Part shown: positions 1-6,900 of the stretch, in pieces | Position numbering within the stretch: the stretch's first letter is position 1 | Layout: the number at the start of each line of letters is the position of its first letter | From: Pseudomonadota bacterium | GTDB lineage: Bacteria; Pseudomonadota; Alphaproteobacteria; UBA8366; JADFVY01 | Reading direction: 5' to 3' | Assembly: GCA_030671915.1 (NCBI GenBank) | Contig: DAOVHN010000054.1 | Span: forward strand, 1 to 9,205 | DNA length: 9,205 bases | Made by a program: the position numbers and the translations under genes | The notes under the pieces: model-generated | Database searches by the model: none | What the model saw: only the letters and a program-made list of their open reading frames with translations | What the model was told of the DNA's origin: nothing

Positions 1-30
1 CACTGGAGACCTTTGCACGAAATAAAATTC

Positions 31-111
31 CGTCATTGCGAGGCGCGAAGCGCCGCGGCAATCAAGGCTGGCGGCGAGTCTGGATTGCTTCGCCAGAGGC
101 TCGCAATGACG
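31..111. repeat. Palindromic intergenic repeat with CGTCATTGCGAG ends
   Basis: An 81-bp element is bounded by a perfect 12-bp inverted repeat, CGTCATTGCGAG at 31-42 and CTCGCAATGACG at 100-111. Inside lie a second pair of arms (GCAATC at 58-63, GATTGC at 83-88) and a small hairpin GGCGC-GAA-GCGCC at 42-54. From memory, the ends match a dispersed palindromic repeat common between genes in many Alphaproteobacteria; copy number in this genome cannot be judged from one window. It lies just downstream of mlaC, and either strand could fold into a long hairpin if transcribed. Confidence 0.75.
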
Positions 112-114
112 ACC

Positions 115-129
115 TTGCGCTTCGCGCAA
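115..129. repeat. Short hairpin between the two repeats
   Basis: TTGCGC at 115-120 and GCGCAA at 124-129 form a perfect 6-bp stem with a TTC loop. It sits in the short spacer between the two palindromic repeats, about 80 bases beyond the mlaC stop. No T-run follows on either strand, so it does not qualify as a normal intrinsic terminator. It may be part of the neighbouring repeat. Confidence 0.4.
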
Positions 130-136
130 AACCTTC

Positions 137-176
137 CATCCTGAGGAGCCCCATAGGCGCGTCTCGAAGGACGAGG
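137..176. repeat. Second palindromic repeat (CATCCTGAGGAGC family)
   Basis: CATCCTGAGGAGCC (137-150) and a partner arm ending TCTCGAAGGACGAGG (162-176) make an imperfect inverted repeat; CATCCT faces AGGACG with one mismatch, and GCC (148-150) faces GGC (156-158). The wording resembles another small dispersed repeat often found in alphaproteobacterial intergenic DNA, usually with a CATCCT/AGGATG pair. This copy looks slightly diverged. It follows the first repeat within 26 bases. Confidence 0.6.
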
Positions 177-209
177 TCGCTTGGCGCCGCTTCGGCGTTA
201 GCCGGAAAA

Positions 210-866
210 TCAGGAATTACTACGTTCGGCGCGCAGTTTCGCGACCTTGGTGCGAAGCTGGGCCAGCAGGTCGGCGATGTCGCCGCCGTTCCTCTCCAGC
301 ACCGAGGTGAACTCCTCGCGCTGGGTGATCGCCATGCTGGCCCCCTCGACCCGGATATCGACCACCGCGTAGGAGTCGCCGTTGACCTTGACCTGCCAGT
401 CCAGCAGGACCGGCGGCCTGCCGTTGCCGGGCTGGATTTCCGTCATCACCATCTTGTAGCGGTCGCCCGGGTCGCCGACCTCGCGCTTGACCTTGAAGCC
501 CTGGCCCGCATAGGAGGCGAACAGATGGGCGTAGGTCAGCACCGCGATGTCCTCGTAAAGCAGCGTGAACTCGGCCATCTGTTCCTTCGTGATCTTGCGG
601 ACAAAGCGTCCCAGGACGAAGCGGCTGATGCGGGTGACGTCGAAGCTGTCCCTCAGGAGGGCGCGAAACCGGCTCTCCCGCTCGCCGTTCGAAATTCCTG
701 TGTCGGCGAGCTGCAGGATTGCCCTGTCGCCCAGTTCCTCGATAAATTTCGCGACCGTGCCGCCAGCCAATGCCGGGCGGCGGGCGAATCCGGCCGCCAG
801 CGCCGTCGCGCCGAGGATGGCGATCGCCCGGCGGCGCGAAAGGCCGGACATAAATTCATTGCTCAT
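210..866 (-). CDS. mlaC: MlaC-family periplasmic phospholipid-binding protein
   Basis: This protein is the probable soluble carrier that moves phospholipids between the outer-membrane MlaA complex and the inner-membrane MlaFED ABC complex. The product is 218 aa from the ATG at 866. That start has GGGTGA eight bases upstream; a GTG at 878 would add four residues and has no better site. Residues 10-36 form an export signal with a twin-arginine-like SRRRAIAIL stretch, a hydrophobic core and a likely cleavage after ALA (about residue 35). The mature part has the layout of the MlaC/Ttg2 family, including LLRDSFDVTRISRFVLGRF near 70-88, EFTLLYEDIAVLTY near 99-112 and the LLDWQVKVNGDSYAVVDIRVEG core near 154-175. 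Its first codons overlap the end of mlaA, so the two are almost surely co-transcribed. The Tat route is possible but unproven; Sec export is equally possible. A hopanoid-associated relative (HpnM) is an alternative, but no hpn genes are present. Confidence 0.9.
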   Translation of the reverse strand: MSNEFMSGLSRRRAIAILGATALAAGFARRPALAGGTVAKFIEELGDRAILQLADTGISNGERESRFRALLRDSFDVTRISRFVLGRFVRKITKEQMAEFTLLYEDIAVLTYAHLFASYAGQGFKVKREVGDPGDRYKMVMTEIQPGNGRPPVLLDWQVKVNGDSYAVVDIRVEGASMAITQREEFTSVLERNGGDIADLLAQLRTKVAKLRAERSNS

Positions 867-1704
867 TCGATTGTTCACCCGCGGGCGCCGCCTCGAGCGG
901 CAATTCCATATCCATATCCATATCGTCGAAATCTATCATGCCCGGCATCCCGACGGAATCGCCCTCCGCTTCGCGCCCGTTGCGAACCGCGTGGGCGCGC
1001 CGCTGGCGGTAAGCGCTGCGCACCGTGGCGTAGAAGTCCAGTGAGGAAGCGCGCAGATCGTCGATCACCTTCAAATTGGCCGCGCGCCAGTCGACGGCGT
1101 TCAGCGTATAGCGTACACCCACGCCCTCCAGCCCGTATTCATTGCTGATATAGCGGCCCGACGGGTCGATGACGCCGTCGACGGCGTAGCCGAACCCGTC
1201 CCGGAAATTGGCGGGGCCCAGCAGCGGCAGCATCAGATAGGGCCCCGGCTCGACGCCCCACACCGCCAGCGTCTGCCCGAAATCCTCGTAATGCTGGGGG
1301 ATGCCGGCATCCGACGCCACATCGATCAGGCCGCCCAGCCCGAGTATCGTATTGGTCAGGAACCGCCCGAAAGTATCGCGCGCCCGCTCGCCTTCGCCCT
1401 GCAGCAAGGCATTCATGACTGTTATCGGGCTTCTCAGGTGGTTAAGGAAATTGCGGATCCCGATGCGCACGCCCTTGGGCACCACGGTGCGGTAGCCAAC
1501 CGCGGCCGGCCGCAGTACGACCTTGTCCGCCACCTCGTTGAACTGGAAAATGGCCCGGTTCATCGGCTCAAGCGGGTCGCCGGTTTCCAGGTAGTAGGCC
1601 AGATCGTCCGGATCGGTTGGCCGCGTCGTACAGCCACCAAGCAGCATGGCGGCGATCGCCGCCACCACAATACCCGACCGTCCGATCGAACCAATCCGCT
1701 TCAC
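856..1704 (-). CDS. mlaA: MlaA (VacJ) outer-membrane lipoprotein
   Basis: MlaA is the outer-membrane lipoprotein of the Mla system and removes misplaced phospholipids from the outer leaflet. The 282-aa product starts at a GTG preceded by GAAGGA, a good but closely spaced ribosome site. Residues 1-25 are a lipoprotein signal ending in the lipobox LLGGC, with Cys25 the lipidation site. Family hallmarks follow: DPLEPMNRAIFQFNE (43-57), GRFLTNTILGLGGLIDVA (113-130), DFGQTLAVWGVEPGPYLMLP (141-160) and LGPANFRDGFGYAVD (162-176). The C-terminal tail after about residue 245 is acidic and contains DMDMDME, encoded by a 6-bp tandem repeat. The stop overlaps the start of mlaC. MlaA also needs a porin partner and the MlaFED complex, neither of which is encoded here. 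Identification is firm; the exact start is slightly less so. Confidence 0.95.
   Translation of the reverse strand: MKRIGSIGRSGIVVAAIAAMLLGGCTTRPTDPDDLAYYLETGDPLEPMNRAIFQFNEVADKVVLRPAAVGYRTVVPKGVRIGIRNFLNHLRSPITVMNALLQGEGERARDTFGRFLTNTILGLGGLIDVASDAGIPQHYEDFGQTLAVWGVEPGPYLMLPLLGPANFRDGFGYAVDGVIDPSGRYISNEYGLEGVGVRYTLNAVDWRAANLKVIDDLRASSLDFYATVRSAYRQRRAHAVRNGREAEGDSVGMPGMIDFDDMDMDMELPLEAAPAGEQSNEQ
906..923. repeat. Hexanucleotide tandem repeat inside mlaA
   Basis: Three perfect copies of CCATAT run head to tail. Read on the minus strand they encode the alternating Asp-Met part of the acidic MlaA tail. Because the unit is 6 bp, copy-number change would add or remove Asp-Met pairs without shifting frame. 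Three copies is short, so instability is only a possibility. Confidence 0.7.
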
Positions 1705-1742
1705 GATCCTTCAATACCCGCATTCGCCCGACTCCATAACCG

Positions 1743-1771
1743 AAAATATTCACTCAGGATTGCCGCCTCAA
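1743..1771 (-). promoter_or_regulatory. Possible mlaA-mlaC promoter
   Basis: On the minus strand, TTGAGG (from 1771 to 1766) is followed after 17 bases by TATTTT (from 1748 to 1743). Each box matches four of six sigma-70 consensus bases. Transcription would begin near 1736, giving a leader of about 30 nt before the mlaA GTG. The element overlaps the 1747-1791 inverted repeat, which offers a competing reading as an RNA hairpin. Support is weak. Confidence 0.3.
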
Positions 1772-1791
1772 GCGCGGCACCAAAGTGAATA
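1747..1791. repeat. Two-tier inverted repeat with leftward T-tract
   Basis: Outer arms TATTCACT (1747-1754) and AGTGAATA (1784-1791) are perfect 8-bp complements. They enclose a second perfect pair, TGCCGC (1761-1766) and GCGGCA (1774-1779), around a 7-nt loop. Read leftward, the structure is followed by TTTT (1746-1743), as in an intrinsic terminator or attenuator, although the outer stem is rich in A and T. It could instead be a protein-binding site upstream of mlaA. The pairing is directly visible; the function is not known. Confidence 0.5.
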
Positions 1792-1815
1792 ACCAGACAA
1801 ACGGCTTGTGGAATC

Positions 1816-1840
1816 GATCAGTATCCAGACAGCTCTGATC
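1816..1840. repeat. Inverted repeat GATCAG/CTGATC
   Basis: GATCAG at 1816-1821 and CTGATC at 1835-1840 are perfect complements 13 bases apart. An alternative pairing (ATCGA 1813-1817 with TCGAT 1842-1846, plus TCAG with CTGA) gives a longer 9-bp stem with a 3-nt bulge. It is one of several stem-forming segments in this gap. Confidence 0.4.
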
Positions 1841-1848
1841 TTCGATGC

Positions 1849-1870
1849 AGGTTCCCTCTCAATTGAACCT
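1849..1870. repeat. Inverted repeat AGGTTC/GAACCT
   Basis: AGGTTC (1849-1854) and GAACCT (1865-1870) are perfect 6-bp complements around a 10-base loop. No T-run follows on either strand, so it is not a clear terminator. It lies between the two neighbouring stem-loops of the same intergenic gap. Confidence 0.4.
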
Positions 1871-1893
1871 CAGGCAAACAGCTATCATAACGC

Positions 1894-1936
1894 GTGGGAA
1901 AAAACCATATCGCAGTCACGGTAACTGCATTCCCAC
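1894..1936. repeat. Nested inverted repeat GTGGGAA/TTCCCAC
   Basis: Outer arms GTGGGAA (1894-1900) and TTCCCAC (1930-1936) are perfect 7-bp complements. They enclose GCAGT (1912-1916) and ACTGC (1924-1928), giving an inner hairpin with a 7-nt loop. An 11-nt strand on the left faces a single A on the right between the two stems, so as RNA it would be an asymmetric two-stem structure. It lies about 60 bases upstream of the met promoter, outside the transcript predicted from that promoter. Confidence 0.45.
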
Positions 1937-1996
1937 CACTCATGTCCCTCATTGCAGCATTTGAGCGCGAATTCGTTAATATATTCCTCAACGCGC

Positions 1997-2025
1997 TTTA
2001 CATGACATAAAGATATCTTTATATA
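1997..2025 (+). promoter_or_regulatory. Promoter of the regulator-metF-metH operon
   Basis: TTTACA (1997-2002, five of six -35 consensus bases) and TATATA (2020-2025, four of six -10 bases) are separated by exactly 17 bases. Transcription would start near 2032, leaving a leader of about 33 nt before the ATG at 2065. The ATG at 2029 would then lie at or before the transcript start, which supports the downstream start codon. The 16-bp palindrome fills most of the spacer and enters the -10 box, so a bound protein would block RNA polymerase. Confidence 0.6.
2007..2022. promoter_or_regulatory. Perfect 16-bp palindrome, probable operator
   Basis: ATAAAGATATCTTTAT is perfectly self-complementary. 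Its position between and over the -35 and -10 boxes is that of a classic repressor operator. The first gene of the operon encodes an ArsR-type winged-helix protein, a family that binds such dyad sites as dimers, so negative autoregulation is the simplest reading. That this protein binds this site is inferred from position. Confidence 0.65.
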
Positions 2026-2052
2026 TTTATGCGATGTTTCCAGAAGAGCGTC

Positions 2053-2062
2053 GGGAGAAGGG
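2053..2062 (+). promoter_or_regulatory. Ribosome binding site fixing the regulator start
   Basis: GGGAGAAGGG ends two bases before the ATG at 2065; its GGGAG core is seven bases from that ATG. The in-frame ATG at 2029 is preceded by AT-rich operator DNA with no such site. This decides for the shorter protein. Confidence 0.7.
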
Positions 2063-2064
2063 AT

Positions 2065-3039
2065 ATGGACATATTGCTAAGCGGGCTACGCGCCGCCGCC
2101 GAGCCCAGCAGATTGCGGTTGCTGGCGCTGTGTGCGCATGCGGAACTGACGGTCAGCGAGCTGGTCCAGATTCTCGGCCAGAGCCAGCCCCGCGTTTCGC
2201 GCCACCTGAAACTTCTTTGCGAGGCGGGCCTGCTCGATCGGTTTCGCGAGGGCACCTGGGCATTTTACCGGCTGTCGGAAAAGGGACGCTGTGCGGAATT
2301 GGCGCGGGTGCTGATCGACCTTATCCCGGAGGACGAAGCGACCCTGGCCCTGGATCTGCAGCGACTGGAGGCGGTGAAGAGGGCGAACTCCGACCGCGCG
2401 GCCGAATATTTCCGGCGCAACGCGGAAGGGTGGGACAAGATCCGTTCCCTGCATATAGCCGAGGATGCGGTCGAGACCGCGCTTCGGGACTTGTTTCCGA
2501 TGGCCGGCATGAAGGATTTCCTCGATATCGGAACCGGTACGGGTAGGGTCCTCGAGCTCTTTGGCCCGCGGGTGGAACGCGGTATCGGGATCGACATGTC
2601 GCGCGAAATGCTGGCACTGGCCCGCGCCAATCTGCAGAAGGCGGACCTGCGCAACTGCCAGGTTCGCCGGGGTAACATGTATCAGCTGCCCTTCAGTGAT
2701 GAGTCTTTCGACGGCATCGTTATCCATCAGGTCCTGCATTTTGCCGAAGACCCCGCCGAGGCGATTGCCGAAGCCGGACGCGCACTGCGTCCGGGCGGCC
2801 GGCTGGTCGTCGTCGACTTCGCACCGCATAGCGAAGAAATGTTGCGCCAGGAGCATGCCCACCGCCGCCTTGGCTTCACCGACAGCGAGGTGAACCGCTG
2901 GTTCGAACTCGCGGGGCTGTCCCCCGACAAGACCGTGACGCTGGAAGGCGAACCGCTGACCGTCTGCCTGTGGTCGGCGACCCGCGCGGCGAACGACCCC
3001 GCGGCACTGAACAAGAACGACAAAGAAGAGAGGGCCTGA
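2065..3039 (+). CDS. ArsR-family regulator fused to a SAM-dependent methyltransferase domain
   Basis: Probable repressor of the methionine operon it heads. The 324-aa product (from the ATG at 2065) has an N-terminal ArsR winged helix at about 1-75, with recognition-helix region SQPRVSRHLKLLCEAGLL (40-57) and wing FREGTWAFYRL (60-70). After a helical linker comes a class I methyltransferase domain (about 115-310): motif I LDIGTGTGRVLELF (153-166), GIDMS (175-179), LPFSDESFDGIVIHQVLHF (208-226) and LRPGGRLVVVDF (241-252). The ELCVCDL-type metal site of arsenic sensors is absent; the equivalent stretch reads AELTVSELV. The gene ends 3 nt before metF. ArsR-type regulators of methionine and SAM-cycle genes (named SahR and SamR) have been described in Proteobacteria, but I cannot tell whether this is an orthologue. 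Inference: the methyltransferase domain senses SAM or SAH. It may alternatively retain real methyltransferase activity. Confidence 0.9.
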   Translation: MDILLSGLRAAAEPSRLRLLALCAHAELTVSELVQILGQSQPRVSRHLKLLCEAGLLDRFREGTWAFYRLSEKGRCAELARVLIDLIPEDEATLALDLQRLEAVKRANSDRAAEYFRRNAEGWDKIRSLHIAEDAVETALRDLFPMAGMKDFLDIGTGTGRVLELFGPRVERGIGIDMSREMLALARANLQKADLRNCQVRRGNMYQLPFSDESFDGIVIHQVLHFAEDPAEAIAEAGRALRPGGRLVVVDFAPHSEEMLRQEHAHRRLGFTDSEVNRWFELAGLSPDKTVTLEGEPLTVCLWSATRAANDPAALNKNDKEERA

Positions 3040-3042
3040 ACA

Positions 3043-3903
3043 ATGGCCGCATCACCCACCATAAGTTTTGAGATTTTCCCGCCCAAGACCCCGCGGGGCG
3101 ACGCCGCGCTGGATTCGGTGCTGGAGCAACTGGCGGCGTTGCGTCCGGCCTTCTGGTCGGTGACCTACGGCGCCGACGGCTCCGGCCAGGAGCGCACGTT
3201 GCGTCTGGTCGAGCGTCTGATCGCACAAGACATGCCGCTGGCGGCCCATCTGACCTGCGTCGGCGCGACCCGCGGCGAAGTCGACGCGTTGGCGCGGACC
3301 TGGCGCGACATGGGCATCCGCCGCATCGTTGCGCTGCGCGGCGACATGCCCGGCGGCGGCAAGTGGCAGCCACACGAAGGCGGCTATCAACGGGCCTCGG
3401 AACTGGTGGCCGGACTGAGCCGCGTCGCCGATTTCGATATCGCGGTCGCGGCCTATCCCGAAGCCCATCCCGACTCGCCGTCGCCCCGGGCCGACCTTGA
3501 CAACCTCAAGGCCAAGCAGGACGCGGGCGCCGGCACGGCGATCACCCAGTATTGTTTCGACACCGACACGATCCTGCGCTTCCGGGACCGCGCGGCGGCG
3601 GCCGGCATCACGATACCGATTGTGCCCGGCATCATGCCGGTCGTGAATTTCGCGAGCATCGTAAACTTCAGCGCCCGCTGCGGCGCCGGCATCCCCGATT
3701 GGCTGGCCGGCCAGTTCGAAGGGCTGGAGGATGACCCCGAGACGGCGGCCATGGTCGCGGCATCGGTTGCGTCGGAGCAGTGCCGCACCCTGATCGACGA
3801 AGGTTTCGACAGCTTCCATTTCTATACGCTGAACAAGGCGCCGCTTTCCTATGCGGTATGCCGCTATCTCGGCATCAACCCCCCGGTCGCGGAGGCCGCC
3901 TGA
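3043..3903 (+). CDS. metF: 5,10-methylenetetrahydrofolate reductase
   Basis: MetF is a flavoprotein that reduces 5,10-methylene-THF to 5-methyl-THF with NAD(P)H and so supplies the methyl donor used by the next gene, metH. The 286-aa product is close to the usual length and spans the whole TIM-barrel family. Visible motifs are FEIFPPKT (9-16) with Glu10 in the place of the catalytic glutamate, WSVTYGADGS (38-47), HLTC (69-72), IVALRGD (95-101) with the conserved Asp101, TAITQYCFD (165-173), PGIMPV (195-200) and FHFYTLN (258-264). The ATG lies 3 nt after the upstream stop, with GAGAGGG eight bases before it. Its own stop is 3 nt from metH. All key residues that I checked are present. Confidence 0.97.
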   Translation: MAASPTISFEIFPPKTPRGDAALDSVLEQLAALRPAFWSVTYGADGSGQERTLRLVERLIAQDMPLAAHLTCVGATRGEVDALARTWRDMGIRRIVALRGDMPGGGKWQPHEGGYQRASELVAGLSRVADFDIAVAAYPEAHPDSPSPRADLDNLKAKQDAGAGTAITQYCFDTDTILRFRDRAAAAGITIPIVPGIMPVVNFASIVNFSARCGAGIPDWLAGQFEGLEDDPETAAMVAASVASEQCRTLIDEGFDSFHFYTLNKAPLSYAVCRYLGINPPVAEAA

Positions 3904-3906
3904 ACC

Positions 3907-6900
3907 ATGAGTGAGTTTCTGAAAGCGCTGTCCGGGCGCGTGCTTCTGTGCGATGGGGCCTTCGGCAGCCGCATCCAGGCGATGGACCTGGATGTGGAGC
4001 GGGACTATCGCGGCGCGGAAAACTGTACCGAAATCCTGAATGCCAGCCGCCCGGATATCGTGCGGGAAATCCATGCCGGCTATCTTGAGGCCGGTTCCGA
4101 CATCGTGCAGACCAACAGTTTCGGCGGCTCGCCCCTGACCCTGGCCGAATTCGATTTGGCCGACCAGGCCTTTGAACTGAACCGTCTGGCCGGCGAACTG
4201 GCCCGCGAGGCGGTCGAGGAAGCCTCGGGCCGGGACGGCCGCCAGCGCTTCGTGCTGGGCTCCATCGGTCCGGGCACGCGCCTGCCCAGTCTTGGCCATA
4301 TCGATTACCAGACGCTGGAGGATGCCTTCTTCACGCAGGCCTCCGGCCTGATCGCGGGCGGCGTGGATGCGATATTGATCGAGACCTGCCAGGACCCCTT
4401 GCAGATCAAAACGGCGGTGAACGGCGCGCGCCGCGCCTTCGCCGAACTTGAACGCACTCTACCGATCTTCGTTCAGGTCACGGTGGAAACCACGGGCACG
4501 CTGCTGGTCGGCGCCGACATCGCTGCCGCCGCGACCGTCGTGCATTCGCTGGGCGTGGACTCGATGGGCCTCAACTGCGCCACCGGCCCGCACGAGATGG
4601 CGGAAAACGTCCGCTGGCTCGGCGAAAACTGGCCGGGCCTGATTGCCGTGCAGCCAAATGCCGGCCTGCCGGAGCTGCATGACGGCCACACCCATTATCC
4701 GCTGACCCCGGCGGAGTTGGGCGAATGGGGCGGGCGCTTCGTTACCGATTACGGCGTCAACATGGTTGGTGGCTGCTGCGGTTCGACGACCGACCATGTC
4801 CGCGCCCTGGATACGATGCTCCGCCAGAAGGCGGAGGACGGCTATCGCCCGCGCCCCGGGACGCGCAATCCCGACTGGACGCCGTCGCTGGCCTCGCTCT
4901 ACAGCCAGGTGGCGCTGCGCCAGGAAAACGCGATCCTGTCGATCGGCGAGCGCTGCAACGCCAACGGCAGCAAAAAGTTCCGCGATTTGCAGGCGGCCGA
5001 GGACTGGGACGGCTGCGTCGAGATCGGGCGCGAGCAAATTCGCGAGGCCAGCCATACGCTGGACGTCTGCACCGCCTTCGTCGGCCGCGACGAGGTTGCC
5101 GACATGACCGAGGTGGTCTCGCGCCTGCGCGGGGCGGCGGATGCGCCGCTGGTGATCGATTCCACCGAACTGCCGGTGCTCGACGCGGCGCTGCAACTGG
5201 TCGGCGGCAAGCCGGTCATCAACTCGATCAACTTCGAGAACGGCGACGAGGCGGCCGAGGCGCGCCTCGAACTGGCGCGCAAGCACGGCGCCGCGGTGAT
5301 CGCGCTGACCATCGACGAGGACGGCATGGCGAAGACCGCGGACGACAAGCTGCGCATCGCCGAACGGCTTTACGACATGGCGGTGAACCGGTACGGCCTG
5401 CCGCCGTCGGACCTGCTGTTCGATCCGTTGACCTTCACCGTCTGCACCGGCATGGAGGACGACCGCAAGCTGGCCATCGAGACGCTGAACGGCATCGAAC
5501 GGCTCGCGCAACGCTTCCCCGACTGCCAGGTCATCCTGGGCCTTTCGAACATCTCCTTCGGGCTGCGGGCGGCGGCGCGCCATGTGCTGAACTCGGTCTT
5601 CCTGGACGAGGCGGTGAAGCGCGGCATGTCGGGCGCCATCATCCATGTCAGCAAGATCAAGCCGCTGCATGCGATTCCCGAGGACGAGGCCAAGGTGGCG
5701 CTGGACCTGATCTACGACCGGCGCGAAGAGGGCTATGACCCCCTGCAGGCCTTTCTCGCCCTGTTCGAGGGGCGCGAGGTCCACGAAGAGAAAGCCGATA
5801 CCGCCAACCTGACCATCGAGGAAAAGCTGCACCGCCGCATCGTCGACGGCGACCGCAACGGCCTGGCCGGGGATCTGGACGTCGCGATGGAAACCCGCCC
5901 GCCGCTGGATATCGTCAACGAGACCCTGCTTGGCGGCATGAAGGAAGTCGGCGAGCTGTTCGGATCGGGCAAGATGCAGCTGCCCTTCGTGCTGCAGTCG
6001 GCCGAGACCATGAAGGCCGCCGTCGCCCATCTGGAACCGCATATGGAAAAATCCGACGGCCGGCGCAAAGGCACCGTGGTGCTGGCGACCGTCAAGGGCG
6101 ACGTGCACGATATCGGCAAGAACCTGGTCGATATCATCCTTACCAACAACGGCTACAACGTCGTCAATCTGGGCATCAAGCAGCCGATCGCCAACATCGT
6201 CAACGCCGCGCGCGAGCACAAGGCGGACGTCATCGGCATGTCGGGCCTGCTGGTGAAGTCGACCGTCGTCATGCGCGAGAACCTGGAAGAGATGACGCGC
6301 GAGAACATCCACGTTCCGGTCATGCTGGGCGGTGCCGCGCTGACCCGCGCCTATGTCGAGGAAGATTGCGTCGCCGCTTATGGCTCCGGCCGCGTGGCCT
6401 ACTCCCGCGACGCCTTCGACGGCTTGCGGATCATGGACAAGGTGGTCAATGGCGGGTTCGACGATTACGCCGCGGCCATCCAGGCGAAACGAAAAAGCCG
6501 CCCCGCCAACCGGCGCAAGGCTGTGGGCCGCGCCGTCAACGCCGCGCCGGCCGCGGCCGATCTCGCCGTGACCCGCGCCGCGCGCGAGGCCCTGAATTGC
6601 GAGATGCAAATCGCCGAGCCGCCCTTCTGGGGCCCGCGGGTGATCGCCCGGGCGCCGGTCCAGGCGCTGCTGCCCTATCTGAACGAGCGCATGCTGTTCC
6701 AGTTCCACTGGGGCTTCCGCAAGGAAGGCCGCAAGCTGGACGAATACATGGTTTGGGCCAGGAAGGAATTGCGCCCGGTGCTAAAACGCATGGTCGATAC
6801 GGTCATTCAGCAGGGCATCATGGTGCCTCAGGCGGTTTACGGCTACTGGAAGGCCGCCGGCGAGGGCGACGATCTGGTGTTGTTCGGCGAGGACGGCGCG

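Larger units (their letters stand above)
1705..2064. other. AT-richer intergenic region between mlaA and the met operon
   Basis: This gap separates two divergent operons. It is clearly richer in A and T than the coding DNA around it, and I see no convincing coding sequence in it. It holds inverted repeats at 1747-1791, 1816-1840, 1849-1870 and 1894-1936. Near 1743-1771 is a weak leftward promoter candidate for mlaA, and at 1997-2025 a better rightward promoter carrying a perfect palindrome for the met operon. I looked for, and did not recognise, a cobalamin or SAM riboswitch. Confidence 0.7.

Noticed and set aside
181..209. CGCCG-CTT-CGGCG hairpin (185-197) as the mlaC terminator
   Set aside because: The stem is only five base pairs and no T-run follows on the minus strand, so it does not meet the pattern of an intrinsic terminator.
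36..1148. Open reading frame of 370 codons antisense to mlaC and mlaA
   Set aside because: It crosses the palindromic repeats and both mla genes, and its product is rich in Arg, Ala and Pro without any domain. It is a shadow frame.
1961..1991. TTGAG/CTCAA inverted repeat and CGAATTCG palindrome upstream of the met promoter
   Set aside because: Arms of five bases separated by 21, and one 8-bp palindrome, are within what chance gives in a gap of this size.
1705..2064. Cobalamin or SAM riboswitch upstream of the metH operon
   Set aside because: I looked for the B12-box and for SAM-riboswitch-like cores and found none. The predicted met leader of about 33 nt is also too short for either class.
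3052..4299. Open reading frame of 415 codons antisense to metF and the start of metH
   Set aside because: It spans two well-identified genes on the other strand, has no recognisable motif and is low in complexity. It is a shadow frame.
4459..6708. Open reading frame of 749 codons antisense to metH
   Set aside because: It lies wholly within metH. Its His/Asp/Arg/Gln-rich composition is typical of the reverse strand of GC-rich coding DNA, and it shows no recognisable domain.
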